Positions 24,167-31,681 of a DNA stretch of 35,592 nucleotides are shown here, in pieces. The first letter of the stretch is position 1, and every line of letters starts with the position of its first letter. Under the pieces are notes generated by a model, which ran no database searches, had not been told where the DNA came from, and saw nothing but the letters and a program-made list of their open reading frames with translations. This DNA is from Prochloraceae cyanobacterium (GTDB taxonomy: Bacteria; Cyanobacteriota; Cyanobacteriia; Cyanobacteriales; JASJDA01). The DNA lies in NCBI GenBank assembly GCA_030065755.1, contig JASJDA010000104.1:1-35592 (forward strand). Direction: 5' to 3'. Both the position numbers and the translations under genes were made by a program.

Positions 24167-26191
24167 ATGAATGATAAAAGCTATCAACAGAGAGCAAAGT
24201 TACCGATGAGTAAGTCGTCACACGACCGAAAAAGTAAAATTGAATACTGGCACGATATCCCTTGGAAACGAGCGGAAAAAGTCGTATTCTCTCTCCAGAG
24301 ACGGATTTATCAAGCTAGTCAACGTGGCGATGTCAAAGCTATCCGCAGACTACAAAAACTACTGCTCAGAAGCTTCTTTGCTAAGGCAATAGCGGTTAGA
24401 AGGGTAACACAGGATAATCAGGGCAAGAAAACGGCAGGGATAGACGGGATTAAATCCCTAACACCCAAACAACGTCTAGAACTGGTCTATACGCTCAAAC
24501 CTTTAACTGGGAAAGCTAAATCTGTACGTAGAGTATGGATACCAAAACCAGGAAAGAACGAAAAGAGACCATTAGGAATTCCAGTTATGGAAGACCGCGC
24601 TAGACAATGCTTAGTCAAATTAGCCTTAGAGCCTGAATGGGAGGCTCGATTCGAGCCAAACTCCTACGGTTTTAGACCTGGTAGAAGCTGTCACGACGCT
24701 ATTGTACAAATACAAAACTGTTTAAAACAAAAAACAGCATATGTATTAGACGCTGACATAGCAAAATGTTTTGACAGAATAAACCACAAAGTCCTAATAG
24801 AAAAACTTAATACCTTCCCTGCCATGAGAAGGCAGATAAAAGCCTGGCTTACTTCGGAAATAAAGGATGGATTTGAATTATTTCCGTCATCTGAAGGTAC
24901 ACCGCAAGGTGGAGTGATTTCCCCTCTATTAGCAAATATCGCATTACACGGACTCGAAAATCACCTAAAAACATGGATAAAAGGAAAAACCATCAGACAT
25001 CCAACAGGAAAGGTGATGTCAAAAATACAAAAAGGAGAGTCCCTCGGTGTAATAAGATACGCAGATGACTTTGTAATCATACACAAAGACATCGAAATAA
25101 TAAAAGAGGCAACCGAAATCACAAAAACCTGGTTAAAAGAACTAGGACTAGAGCTAAAGCCAGAAAAAACAAGAGTCTGTCACACAATTTATAGGCATGA
25201 AAAAGAAAAACCTGGGTTTAATTTCCTCGGATTCAACATCAGGCAATACAAAACTGGGAAACACCATGCAAATAAAACGCCGACAGGCAAGGTAAAACCA
25301 TACACCCTAAACATCAAACCGACTAAAGAAAAGTGTCTAAAACATTATAAGGAAATAAGCCAAATAATCAACAGACACAAAGCAGCCCCACAAAGAGCAT
25401 TAATCAGTAAACTAAACCCTATCATCAGAGGATGGTCTAACTACTACAAATACTCTGTATGTAGCAAGACCTTCAAAAAGATAGACTATCTCCTCTTCTG
25501 GAAGCTCAAAAAATGGGCTGACAAAAGACACCCGAAAAAATCCTGGAAATTTAAAAAACCTAAATACTGGAAAACTATAGGAGGTGATAATTGGGTTTTT
25601 TCAGATGGTAATAGCAGACTCATAAAACACAAAAAGAATTATGATGAGCCTGAAATCATTAACAGGAAAAAGGGAAGGAAACAAAAAGAGTACTTTATCA
25701 AGGTACAAAACAAGCGCTCCCCCTACGATGGAGACACGGTTTACTGGAGCAGCAGATTAGGCAAACACCCAAATATGCCTACAAGTAAAGCAAAAATGCT
25801 CAAATGGCAAGACGGGAAATGTCCACACTGCGGATTAAGTTTCAAATATGAAGATGTAATGGAAATCGACCATATCATCCCACGCAAAGCGGGGGGTAAT
25901 AGCAGTTATAAAAATCTCCAACTTCTTCACAGACATTGCCATGATGAAAAAACAAAGGACGACTTAAAATTAATTGCCGAGTACCAAAACCGCAAGGAAT
26001 TAGAAAAGCAATACAACAAGTCTATCAAATGGTTCAATAACCTATTCTCTCAGGAGAAATGGGAATGGATTAATGATATCCCTGTTTTGACCAGTGTTCG
26101 TGACAAGAATCATGTTTCTGAGGAGCCGTGTGAGGCGAAAATTTCATGCACGGTTTTGAAGACGAGCGGGTCGGGTGACCGATTCGCTTAG
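24167..26191 (+). CDS. ltrA: Group II intron-encoded reverse transcriptase/maturase with HNH endonuclease
   Basis: The 674-residue protein helps the intron splice and copy itself into DNA. Reverse transcriptase blocks are visible: RRVWIPKPGKNEKRPLGIP, SYGFRPGRSCHDA, DADIAKCFDRINH, GTPQGGVISPLLANIAL and the catalytic IRYADDFVII (YADD 298-301). The maturase X region follows (LNPIIRGWSNYYKYSVCSKTF). The C-terminal HNH nuclease has CPHCG, MEIDHIIPRKAGG and NLQLLHRHCHDEKT (about 545-605). All catalytic motifs are intact, so the element could be active. The frame runs on through domains V and VI to a stop 6 bases before the intron end; the last 30 or so residues therefore serve also as ribozyme sequence and may not matter for the protein. 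Confidence 0.93.
   Translation: MNDKSYQQRAKLPMSKSSHDRKSKIEYWHDIPWKRAEKVVFSLQRRIYQASQRGDVKAIRRLQKLLLRSFFAKAIAVRRVTQDNQGKKTAGIDGIKSLTPKQRLELVYTLKPLTGKAKSVRRVWIPKPGKNEKRPLGIPVMEDRARQCLVKLALEPEWEARFEPNSYGFRPGRSCHDAIVQIQNCLKQKTAYVLDADIAKCFDRINHKVLIEKLNTFPAMRRQIKAWLTSEIKDGFELFPSSEGTPQGGVISPLLANIALHGLENHLKTWIKGKTIRHPTGKVMSKIQKGESLGVIRYADDFVIIHKDIEIIKEATEITKTWLKELGLELKPEKTRVCHTIYRHEKEKPGFNFLGFNIRQYKTGKHHANKTPTGKVKPYTLNIKPTKEKCLKHYKEISQIINRHKAAPQRALISKLNPIIRGWSNYYKYSVCSKTFKKIDYLLFWKLKKWADKRHPKKSWKFKKPKYWKTIGGDNWVFSDGNSRLIKHKKNYDEPEIINRKKGRKQKEYFIKVQNKRSPYDGDTVYWSSRLGKHPNMPTSKAKMLKWQDGKCPHCGLSFKYEDVMEIDHIIPRKAGGNSSYKNLQLLHRHCHDEKTKDDLKLIAEYQNRKELEKQYNKSIKWFNNLFSQEKWEWINDIPVLTSVRDKNHVSEEPCEAKISCTVLKTSGSGDRFA
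26123..26156 (+). ncRNA. Group II intron domain V
   Basis: GAGCCGTG at the 5' side pairs with CACGGTTTT at the 3' side around a GAAA-type loop. This 34-base hairpin is the catalytic centre of the ribozyme and its most conserved part. Its strand (plus) fixes the polarity of the intron as opposite to ctaD. Confidence 0.85.
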
Positions 26192-26197
26192 TTTAAT

Positions 26198-27224
26198 CCT
26201 TAATCCCAGTAGGTACGGAAACAAACATGGTAGATAGCATAAATACCATCCGCATCCAGCCAGGAGTACCGCTAGCATACATGTGGTGTACCCAAACCAG
26301 ACCGCTAACTCCAGCAATGATCAGAGATGAAATTGCTACTACTTTGTAACCAAATAAAGGTTTGCGGGAGTATACAGGAAATATTTCCGAAAAAATGCCA
26401 AAAATGGGCAAAATAATTACATAAACGGCGGGGTGAGAATAAAACCAAAACAAGTGCTGGAATAGGACGGGATTTCCTCCTCTAGCGGGGTCAAAAAAGC
26501 CAGTTCCAACTGTTAAATCGAACAAGAGCATAAGTGCAGCCGCTGTTAATGCAGGAAGTCCGAATAATTGGATAATTTGGGCGCTGAGTACAGTCCAGAC
26601 AAAGATAGGCATCCGAAAGAAAGTCATTCCAGGGGCGCGCATCTTGACGATCGTAGTGACAAAGTTAACAGCTCCCATAATTGAGGAAATACCCGATACA
26701 AATATGGCTAAAATCCACAGAACTTGACCGTTAAAGAGGAAATTTGTCGCCATTTGAGTACTTACAGGAGGATAAGACCACCAACCAGCTTGTGCCGATC
26801 CCCCTGGCACAAAGAAACTAGCAACAGTTAAAATCCCTACTACTGGAACCATCCAGAAAGCAGCTGCATTAAGACGCGGAAATGCCATATCTTCTGCGCC
26901 TATCATTATCGGAACGATATAGTTGGCTAAACCAACTAAAGAAGGAAACGTCCACAAAAACAGCATTATTGTGCCGTGCATGGTGAACGCGCCATTATAC
27001 ATAGTGCGATCGATTAAATCCGAGGCAGGAGTAATCAATTCTGCCCGAATTATCATTGCTAAAATACCGCCAAGAAGAAAGAAAAAGAAGGAAGTAACTA
27101 GATACTGAATGCCAATGACTTTGTGGTCGGTACTGAAAGTAAAATATCGCTTCCACTCTCTTCCAGCTTGGGGAGGATCTTGTTCGGTTTCGATAATAAT
27201 GTTTTTTAAAGGGGCTGTTTTCAT
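26198..27224 (-). pseudogene. ctaD: ctaD, N-terminal part (342 residues) before the intron
   Basis: Subunit I of the haem-copper oxidase, first part. Ligands are present: His in GAFTMHGTIMLF (low-spin haem), HLFWFYSHPAVYV with the CuB His and cross-linked Tyr, and WVHHMYASG with the CuB His pair. After PTGIK the frame enters antisense intron sequence and stops after one extra residue (D). With the second part the gene would encode 569 residues, normal for CtaD. No other damage is seen, so the disruption appears recent. As it stands, this copy makes a 343-residue fragment lacking the last helices and two haem ligands. Confidence 0.93.
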
Positions 27225-27230
27225 TTGATT

Positions 27231-28127
27231 TTAGCTATGATAATTGACTATTGGAGACGCGCTAGGCGCGATCGTCTCCCAACCACTGGGGTTTGGATGT
27301 TTTAATTCTCGATCGTATTCAGAAGCAGCCTGATTGTATGCAGGGGTAGGTTCTTGCTTAGCAGCTACTTCCAGCCAGTGAAGATAATCTTCACTAGATT
27401 CCACAACCACATTCGCTTCCATAGTTGCAAAATAAGTACCGCTAAATTGAGAATCTGTCAGTCTATATTCACCGTTGCGAATAGGAGTAAATTCCAAGTC
27501 AATACTTTCATTGGGAATAATATCTTGCTTGACCCGAAAATCAGGGATATAGAAACCGTGGAGAACGTCTTCTGATGTTAATGCCAAGCGAACTCTTTTA
27601 TTAACAGGTAAATGCAGTTCCGTACTGGTAATGTTTTTATCTGGGTAGCGAAATACCCAAGCCCACTGCTTTGCTAGCACTTCAATTTCTTCAATCTCGG
27701 ACTTGGAATGAATAGGGGCAGCGTGGGCAGGTTCCATGACGTGTATGTGGTGCGCCATTTCCATCGGCCCTCGAATTGCTATTTTAACGTAAGCGTCGTA
27801 GCTATAACCAGCAATCCAAAAAACCAGCAGAATCGGAATTGCTGTCCAAACGATTTCTAAGGTGAGATTACCTTCAATATGAGGACCATCGCTGAGGTCA
27901 TATTCTTCTGCGCGATGGAAAATAACTGAATACATTAAAGTTCCAGTGACCCCCAAAAAGATAAACGTACCGAGAGTTACTAAAAGACTAAATACATTAT
28001 CGATCGTGCGAGATTCTGCTGCCGCTTCTACAGGAAGCCAGCCATAAGACAATTGTCCGACCCAAATACTAACAGCAGTTAGAAATAAGGCGATCGCGAC
28101 TAATTTCAAAATATTCCCAATTTTCAT
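27231..28127 (-). CDS. ctaC: Oxidase subunit II without the CuA site (ARTO CtaC)
   Basis: The 298-residue protein has a signal or first helix, a second membrane pair (about 45-70 and 90-110) and a cupredoxin domain. His190 (DVLHGFYIPDFRVKQD) remains, but the CuA loop that normally reads C-x-E-x-C-G-x-x-H-x-x-M is here D225-S-Q227-F-S229-G-T-Y-F233-A-T-M236. Both Cys, the Glu and the second His are gone. That loss is the mark of cyanobacterial ARTO, thought to oxidise quinol instead of cytochrome c or plastocyanin. A GAGGG ribosome-binding site precedes the ATG. Near its C-terminus, residues ETIAPSAS are encoded by a dispersed repeat. It lies 6 bases before ctaD. Confidence 0.9.
   Translation of the reverse strand: MKIGNILKLVAIALFLTAVSIWVGQLSYGWLPVEAAAESRTIDNVFSLLVTLGTFIFLGVTGTLMYSVIFHRAEEYDLSDGPHIEGNLTLEIVWTAIPILLVFWIAGYSYDAYVKIAIRGPMEMAHHIHVMEPAHAAPIHSKSEIEEIEVLAKQWAWVFRYPDKNITSTELHLPVNKRVRLALTSEDVLHGFYIPDFRVKQDIIPNESIDLEFTPIRNGEYRLTDSQFSGTYFATMEANVVVESSEDYLHWLEVAAKQEPTPAYNQAASEYDRELKHPNPSGWETIAPSASPIVNYHS
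27253..27279. repeat. GC-rich dispersed inverted repeat in the ctaC 3' end
   Basis: GGAGACG (27253-27259) pairs with CGTCTCC (27273-27279), with an inner CGCG-rich loop. This resembles the GAGACGCG short repeats scattered in many cyanobacterial genomes. It is read through in frame as part of the last 16 residues of CtaC. Confidence 0.5.
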
Positions 28128-28136
28128 TTTTTCCCT

Positions 28137-28745
28137 CTATTTCAGTATCAGATTGGGATCTAAGCCCGATCGCAACAAACCCCCTGCTGTATTGTGTATC
28201 TCAAATTCCGCTGCCAATTGCGCTCCTAAAGTTCCGTGAACGTACAATACAAACATAATCGCCAATCCAGCTAGCAAATAAGCCCAATGGACTTGTACTG
28301 TTGCTTCTTGACGCTGCCAGCGATACCTTTGATACCCTCTCCAGACAGTCATCCCCACCATTAGCGCCAGCAGAAAAACACCGCCAACACCGTGCCAAAT
28401 CATGGTTTCCATCGCCTGTAATCCCCAGGCACTCTTGATGTCTGTTATCGGATCTGCTAAAACTATCTCGTAAAACCCTGCTGCTACGGTGAAAAAAGTA
28501 ACGATCGCCGCAGCCAGCATATTGTACCAGCCCACATCAAAAAAGTTAGAAGGAACCGCAGGGAGTGCCAACAATTTCAGAATAGGTTTTCCCAGGGGAA
28601 AAAATACGCCCAGAATATCGCAAGTAACGCCAATGATAAACAAACCTAGGGTTAAATGAACTAAGTTAGGATGAATAGGTATAGAGTAGGGGAGTCCGTT
28701 TGCTCCAAGTTGAGATCCTATTTGGTCAATTAGTTCAGAATTCAC
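28137..28745 (-). CDS. DUF2231 membrane protein 2 of the ARTO operon
   Basis: The 202-residue protein has four membrane helices. IHPNLVHLTLGLFIIGVTCDILG opens the DUF2231 domain, and WYNMLAAAIVTFFTVAAGFYEIV, MIWHGVGGVFLLALMVGMTVWRGYQR and AYLLAGLAIMFVLYVHGTLGAQL follow. Conserved His residues in helices 1, 3 and 4 could bind haem, but this is inference. The start is the GTG at 28745, overlapping the previous gene's stop (GTGA), so the pair is translationally coupled. It stands 9 bases before ctaC. Its role is unknown; the tight linkage suggests assembly of, or electron delivery to, the oxidase. Confidence 0.8.
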   Translation of the reverse strand: MNSELIDQIGSQLGANGLPYSIPIHPNLVHLTLGLFIIGVTCDILGVFFPLGKPILKLLALPAVPSNFFDVGWYNMLAAAIVTFFTVAAGFYEIVLADPITDIKSAWGLQAMETMIWHGVGGVFLLALMVGMTVWRGYQRYRWQRQEATVQVHWAYLLAGLAIMFVLYVHGTLGAQLAAEFEIHNTAGGLLRSGLDPNLILK

Positions 28746-29239
28746 TGTAAAATTCCCTCTTTAATCGCTTCAACAATTGGTACTGTATGCACTCCATAAA
28801 CCCAAACTAATTCATCTCCGAGATACACTTGAACGCCAACTATAACTACTAAAACCAGTGCCATTCCTAGATATGAAATTGGTAATTTTTCAGAGTTGCG
28901 CGATCGAATTACGTAGCGCCAACCTGTAATTGCAGCAATTATTCCTGAAAGCGACCAGCCAATTAGAGTATGTAAATTTAGTACGGGTTCGACTGCTTCG
29001 TAAGGTTGTGCCAAACCTGCTTCCAATTGACCGAAAATAATGGCTATGAAGATAGAAACGGTAGCAAAAAACATATTCCACCAACTCACCTCATATAAAC
29101 GGGAATTCCGCTTAAAATAGCCGATTACATCGCAAACAAAAGCAAATAATACCATCGCAATTACGAAATGTACGACTATAGGATGAAGAGTATCGGGATA
29201 GGGTAAATTGTGGTCATTTAAAGGTAGAAAATCTCCCAT
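28742..29239 (-). CDS. DUF2231 membrane protein 1, first gene of the ARTO operon
   Basis: The product is 165 residues from the ATG at 29239. I choose that start because a GGAG ribosome-binding site lies 6 bases upstream; a GTG at 29254 would place that site inside the gene. It has four helices with the DUF2231 pattern: LPYPDTLHPIVVHFVIAMVLFAFVCDVIG, WWNMFFATVSIFIAIIFGQLEAGLA, LNLHTLIGWSLSGIIAAITGWRY, and a last helix with VVIVGVQVYLGDELVW. It is homologous to the next gene, so the two probably form a heterodimer. The operon leader upstream carries two operator-like palindromes. Confidence 0.8.
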   Translation of the reverse strand: MGDFLPLNDHNLPYPDTLHPIVVHFVIAMVLFAFVCDVIGYFKRNSRLYEVSWWNMFFATVSIFIAIIFGQLEAGLAQPYEAVEPVLNLHTLIGWSLSGIIAAITGWRYVIRSRNSEKLPISYLGMALVLVVIVGVQVYLGDELVWVYGVHTVPIVEAIKEGILQ

Positions 29240-29349
29240 AGTATTCTCCAACACATAGCTGTTAAATTTCGAGTGTTTCTAAAACAAACTTAGGCGACAC
29301 AGAAAATATAATTCGCGATCGTTTATACTTATTTATTAAGTTTACTTAA

Positions 29350-29364
29350 TTGACAAGTTGTCAA
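29350..29364. promoter_or_regulatory. Operator-like palindrome 1 (TTGACAA-G-TTGTCAA)
   Basis: This is a perfect 7-1-7 inverted repeat, 111 bases upstream of the chosen start of the ARTO operon. A second related site lies 48 bases further away. Such symmetry fits a dimeric helix-turn-helix repressor or activator of the MarR, TetR or BlaI type. The regulator is not in the window. Confidence 0.5.
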
Positions 29365-29397
29365 ATGTTCGAGTGTAATTTGAATCACATTTTATCA

Positions 29398-29412
29398 TTG
29401 ACTTGTTGTCAA
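29398..29412. promoter_or_regulatory. Operator-like palindrome 2 (TTGAC-TTGTT-GTCAA)
   Basis: This shares TTGAC-N5-GTCAA with site 1, with only the centre and one pair of flanking bases differing. The centre-to-centre distance of 48 bases is about 4.5 helical turns, so the sites face roughly opposite sides of DNA; looping or two separate promoters are both possible. Confidence 0.45.
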
Positions 29413-29696
29413 AGTTAAAACAAAAATAAAGTAATAGGAGATAAAAACTGGAACTAGAGTGCGATGGCTTTAAAAAATACAAATTTTTTATAACAACTAA
29501 TTAGTTTCAGAAAAAAATATAATTTTAAACACTAAAATTGTGCTTTTTATTTCGATCGTTTTAAAAGAAATATATTGATTTTTTTGCAAAAATAATTCGG
29601 CGATAGATTAGATGAATTTGCTCTAATTTCTCTGAAATTCAAAAAATATTGTAAACATTTGTTTAAAATAGATGCAGACGCGATCCTAACAATGCT

Positions 29697-30458
29697 ATGC
29701 AGTTGACATATTTAGACAGTAATTCTTGGCTAATTGAAATCGCACAGAAAAAGATACTGATCGATCCCTGGTTAGTGGGACAATTAGTATTTGGCGATGC
29801 TCCTTGGTTCTTTAAGGGAAAAAAACTATACGATCGTCAAATTCCCGAAGATATCGACCTAATTCTACTATCGCAAGGATTAGAAGACCACGCCCACACG
29901 CCCACACTCAAGACACTCGATCGCAATATTCCGGTAGTTGGTTCTCCTACTGCTGCTAAAGTAGTGGAAGAGTTAGGTTATACATCTGTAACGGCATTAG
30001 ACCACGAACAAACCCATATTCTTGGGGACAAAGTAGAAATAAAAGCAGTTCCAGGTTCTCCTATTGGCCCCCAACTAGTGGAAAATGGTTATCTAATTAA
30101 GAATTTAGAAACTGGTCACAACCTCTACTACGAACCTCACGGATACCATTCTCCTTCTCTAAAACAGTACGCACCAGTAGACGTAATAATAACTCCGATC
30201 GTCAATTTGAAAATACTTTACTTACTCTCTTTTATTAAAGGACAGCAAAGTGCTTTAGAAGTATGTCAGTGGTTGCAGCCCCAAGTTATTTTACCAACTG
30301 CCGCTGGAGGCGATGTTAAATTTGAAGGGTTGCTAGTATCCGTACTGAGTGCGGAAGGAAGTGCAGAACAATTTCGTTCCTTGCTAAGTCAAAATAACCT
30401 CTCGACACGAGTAATCGAACCAAAACCAGGAGAACCCTTCCGGCTATCTAAAAATTAG
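29697..30458 (+). CDS. Metallo-beta-lactamase-fold protein, UlaG-like, degenerate metal motif
   Basis: The 253-residue protein has the UlaG/MBL-fold layout: LTYLDSNSWLIEI and KILIDPWLVG at the front, LLSQGLEDHAHTPTL where active family members have a T-H-x-H-x-D-H metal motif, VVGSPTAA, and LYYEPHGYH late. The first two His of the motif are replaced (SQGLEDHAH keeps only Asp-His and one later His), so metal binding may be partial. The N-terminal ATG is the only sensible start. The last codons and stop (AAT TAG) lie inside the terminal inverted repeat of the TnpB element, so its natural C-terminus may have been altered. Confidence 0.75.
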   Translation: MQLTYLDSNSWLIEIAQKKILIDPWLVGQLVFGDAPWFFKGKKLYDRQIPEDIDLILLSQGLEDHAHTPTLKTLDRNIPVVGSPTAAKVVEELGYTSVTALDHEQTHILGDKVEIKAVPGSPIGPQLVENGYLIKNLETGHNLYYEPHGYHSPSLKQYAPVDVIITPIVNLKILYLLSFIKGQQSALEVCQWLQPQVILPTAAGGDVKFEGLLVSVLSAEGSAEQFRSLLSQNNLSTRVIEPKPGEPFRLSKN

Positions 30459-30600
30459 ACAATATTACTCAAGGGTAGACATAGTTGTACATACTCTTGA
30501 GGAAAATCTATCTTCTTTTTAGTTCCTGCTTCGCCCAGAACGGTCGGCCGCACTCTGTCCACAGGCGTGAATTCCGCATCTGCTATGCGTACTAAGTTGT
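30455..30600 (-). ncRNA. Possible omega RNA (right-end guide RNA) of TnpB
   Basis: In related elements the guide RNA overlaps the 3' end of tnpB. Here the last 45 or so codons (from about 30600 down) are GC-rich and structured, with GGACAGAGTGCGGCCG-type sequence and a CTCAAG (30468-30473)/CTTGAG (30496-30501) hairpin near the end. The coding region after the last catalytic Asp thus probably doubles as RNA scaffold. Boundaries are approximate. Confidence 0.35.
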
Positions 30601-31681
30601 AGCTGGCGTTCAAGTCGCGGTCGCAACTAAACCCACACTCACAATTAAAGGTGCGTTCACTTAGAGTAAGAGTTTTTTTGACTTGACCGCAAGCGCTACA
30701 AGTTTTACTAGAAGGAAAAAAACGGTCAGCTACAATTAATTCCGCTCCGTATAGTTGACATTTGTAATCTAGCTGCCTACGAAATTCAAATAATCCCATA
30801 TCGGCTATAGCTTTTGATAGCTTTCTATTCGCCATCATGCCCGATACATTTAAATCCTCGATGACTATCTGACCGTGGTTTTTAGCTAGATTAGTCGTCA
30901 ATTTATGCAATGTATCTTTACGCAGATTGGCTATTCTTCTATGCAGTCTAGCTACTTTTAGCTGTGCTTTATACCAGTTGTTTGATTTAAGTTTTTTTCG
31001 ACTTACATTTCTTTGCAATCTCCTTAGTTTTTGCTCTAGTTTACGATAACTTTTTGCTCCTTCTATCACTTCACCAGTTGATAGAGTCGCTAGATTTTTA
31101 ACTCCTAAATCTACACCGACAGCTTGGCTTATTTTCTCTGTAGCTTGTGGTTCTGTTTCAACTTTAAAAGATATAAACCAACGGTCAGCTTGTCGAGAGA
31201 TAGTTACATTTTTAGGTAGAAATCCTTTTGGCAACCGTTCGTAAGTTTTTAGTACCCCTATAACTGGAACTTGAATCTTGAAATGGTCTACTACTTTAAT
31301 ACTCCCATCGAGGGTAAAACTATTATGTCTAGATTTCTTTTTGAAGCGAGGAAATCCTACTGGCTTTCCATTAATTCTTTTCTTCTTAAAAAAGTCAGCA
31401 AATGCCTGTCTTAATTGACGTAGAGCGTATTGAGGTGCGCATTTACTTACCTCGTAGTACCAGTTGTAAGTAGGTTTTACTAACGCTACTAATAACTTAT
31501 GGAGGTCAATTGCCGTCGGAAACTTTAGTGGCTCGTCAGGATTTTCCCTATTGTGTTTCAAAAGTTTTTGACATAGAGCTAGACCCCAATTATATGCGTG
31601 TCTTGCTGTTCCTGCGTGTTTAGCTAGTAGGATTCTTTGAGTAATATTTACTTTTAGCTCTGTCTTAAATCCTAATAGCAT
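30455..31681 (-). CDS. tnpB: TnpB RNA-guided nuclease (OrfB family)
   Basis: The 408-residue TnpB is the ancestor-type relative of Cas12 nucleases; it uses a right-end RNA to cut DNA at the empty donor site and so keeps the element. RuvC residues are intact: Asp191 in VGVDLGVKNLAT, Glu275 in IVIEDLNVSGM and Asp356 in CDRDLNASYNL. A zinc ribbon uses Cys328, Cys331, Cys347 and Cys349. The N-terminal helical domain (AGTARHAYNWGL) is present and the length is normal (about 400). The stop overlaps the convergent MBL gene by 4 bases. No frameshift, so it should be active. Confidence 0.9.
   Translation of the reverse strand: MLLGFKTELKVNITQRILLAKHAGTARHAYNWGLALCQKLLKHNRENPDEPLKFPTAIDLHKLLVALVKPTYNWYYEVSKCAPQYALRQLRQAFADFFKKKRINGKPVGFPRFKKKSRHNSFTLDGSIKVVDHFKIQVPVIGVLKTYERLPKGFLPKNVTISRQADRWFISFKVETEPQATEKISQAVGVDLGVKNLATLSTGEVIEGAKSYRKLEQKLRRLQRNVSRKKLKSNNWYKAQLKVARLHRRIANLRKDTLHKLTTNLAKNHGQIVIEDLNVSGMMANRKLSKAIADMGLFEFRRQLDYKCQLYGAELIVADRFFPSSKTCSACGQVKKTLTLSERTFNCECGFSCDRDLNASYNLVRIADAEFTPVDRVRPTVLGEAGTKKKIDFPQEYVQLCLPLSNIV

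Larger units (their letters stand above)
23460..26197 (+). mobile_element. Complete group II intron, antisense to ctaD
   Basis: The 2738-base element starts with GTGCG (consensus GUGYG) and ends with AT (consensus AY). It carries a full-length reverse transcriptase-maturase frame and ends with a typical domain V (26123-26156, from GAGCCGTGTGAGG to GCACGGTTTT). A domain VI hairpin follows, with a candidate branch-point A at 26190, 8 bases from the 3' end. Bases TATTTG at 23902-23906 and on to 23907 can act as EBS1, pairing with IBS1 CAAATA just before the insertion. All parts run on the plus strand, while ctaD runs on the minus strand. The flanks rejoin without loss or duplication, which is the footprint of retrohoming or retrotransposition. 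Confidence 0.93.
29240..29696. other. Intergenic region upstream of the ARTO operon
   Basis: This AT-rich stretch of 457 bases separates divergent genes. It holds two TTGAC-N5-GTCAA palindromes (29350-29364 and 29398-29412) and no convincing gene. The rest (29420-29690) is very AT-rich, with no structured element I can support. Confidence 0.6.

Noticed and set aside
23460-26197. Normal sense-strand group II intron that splices from ctaD
   Set aside because: GTGCG, the reverse transcriptase gene and domain V are all on the strand opposite to ctaD.
29240-29254. GTG start for the first DUF2231 gene
   Set aside because: The GGAG ribosome-binding site would fall inside the gene; the ATG at 29239 is properly spaced.
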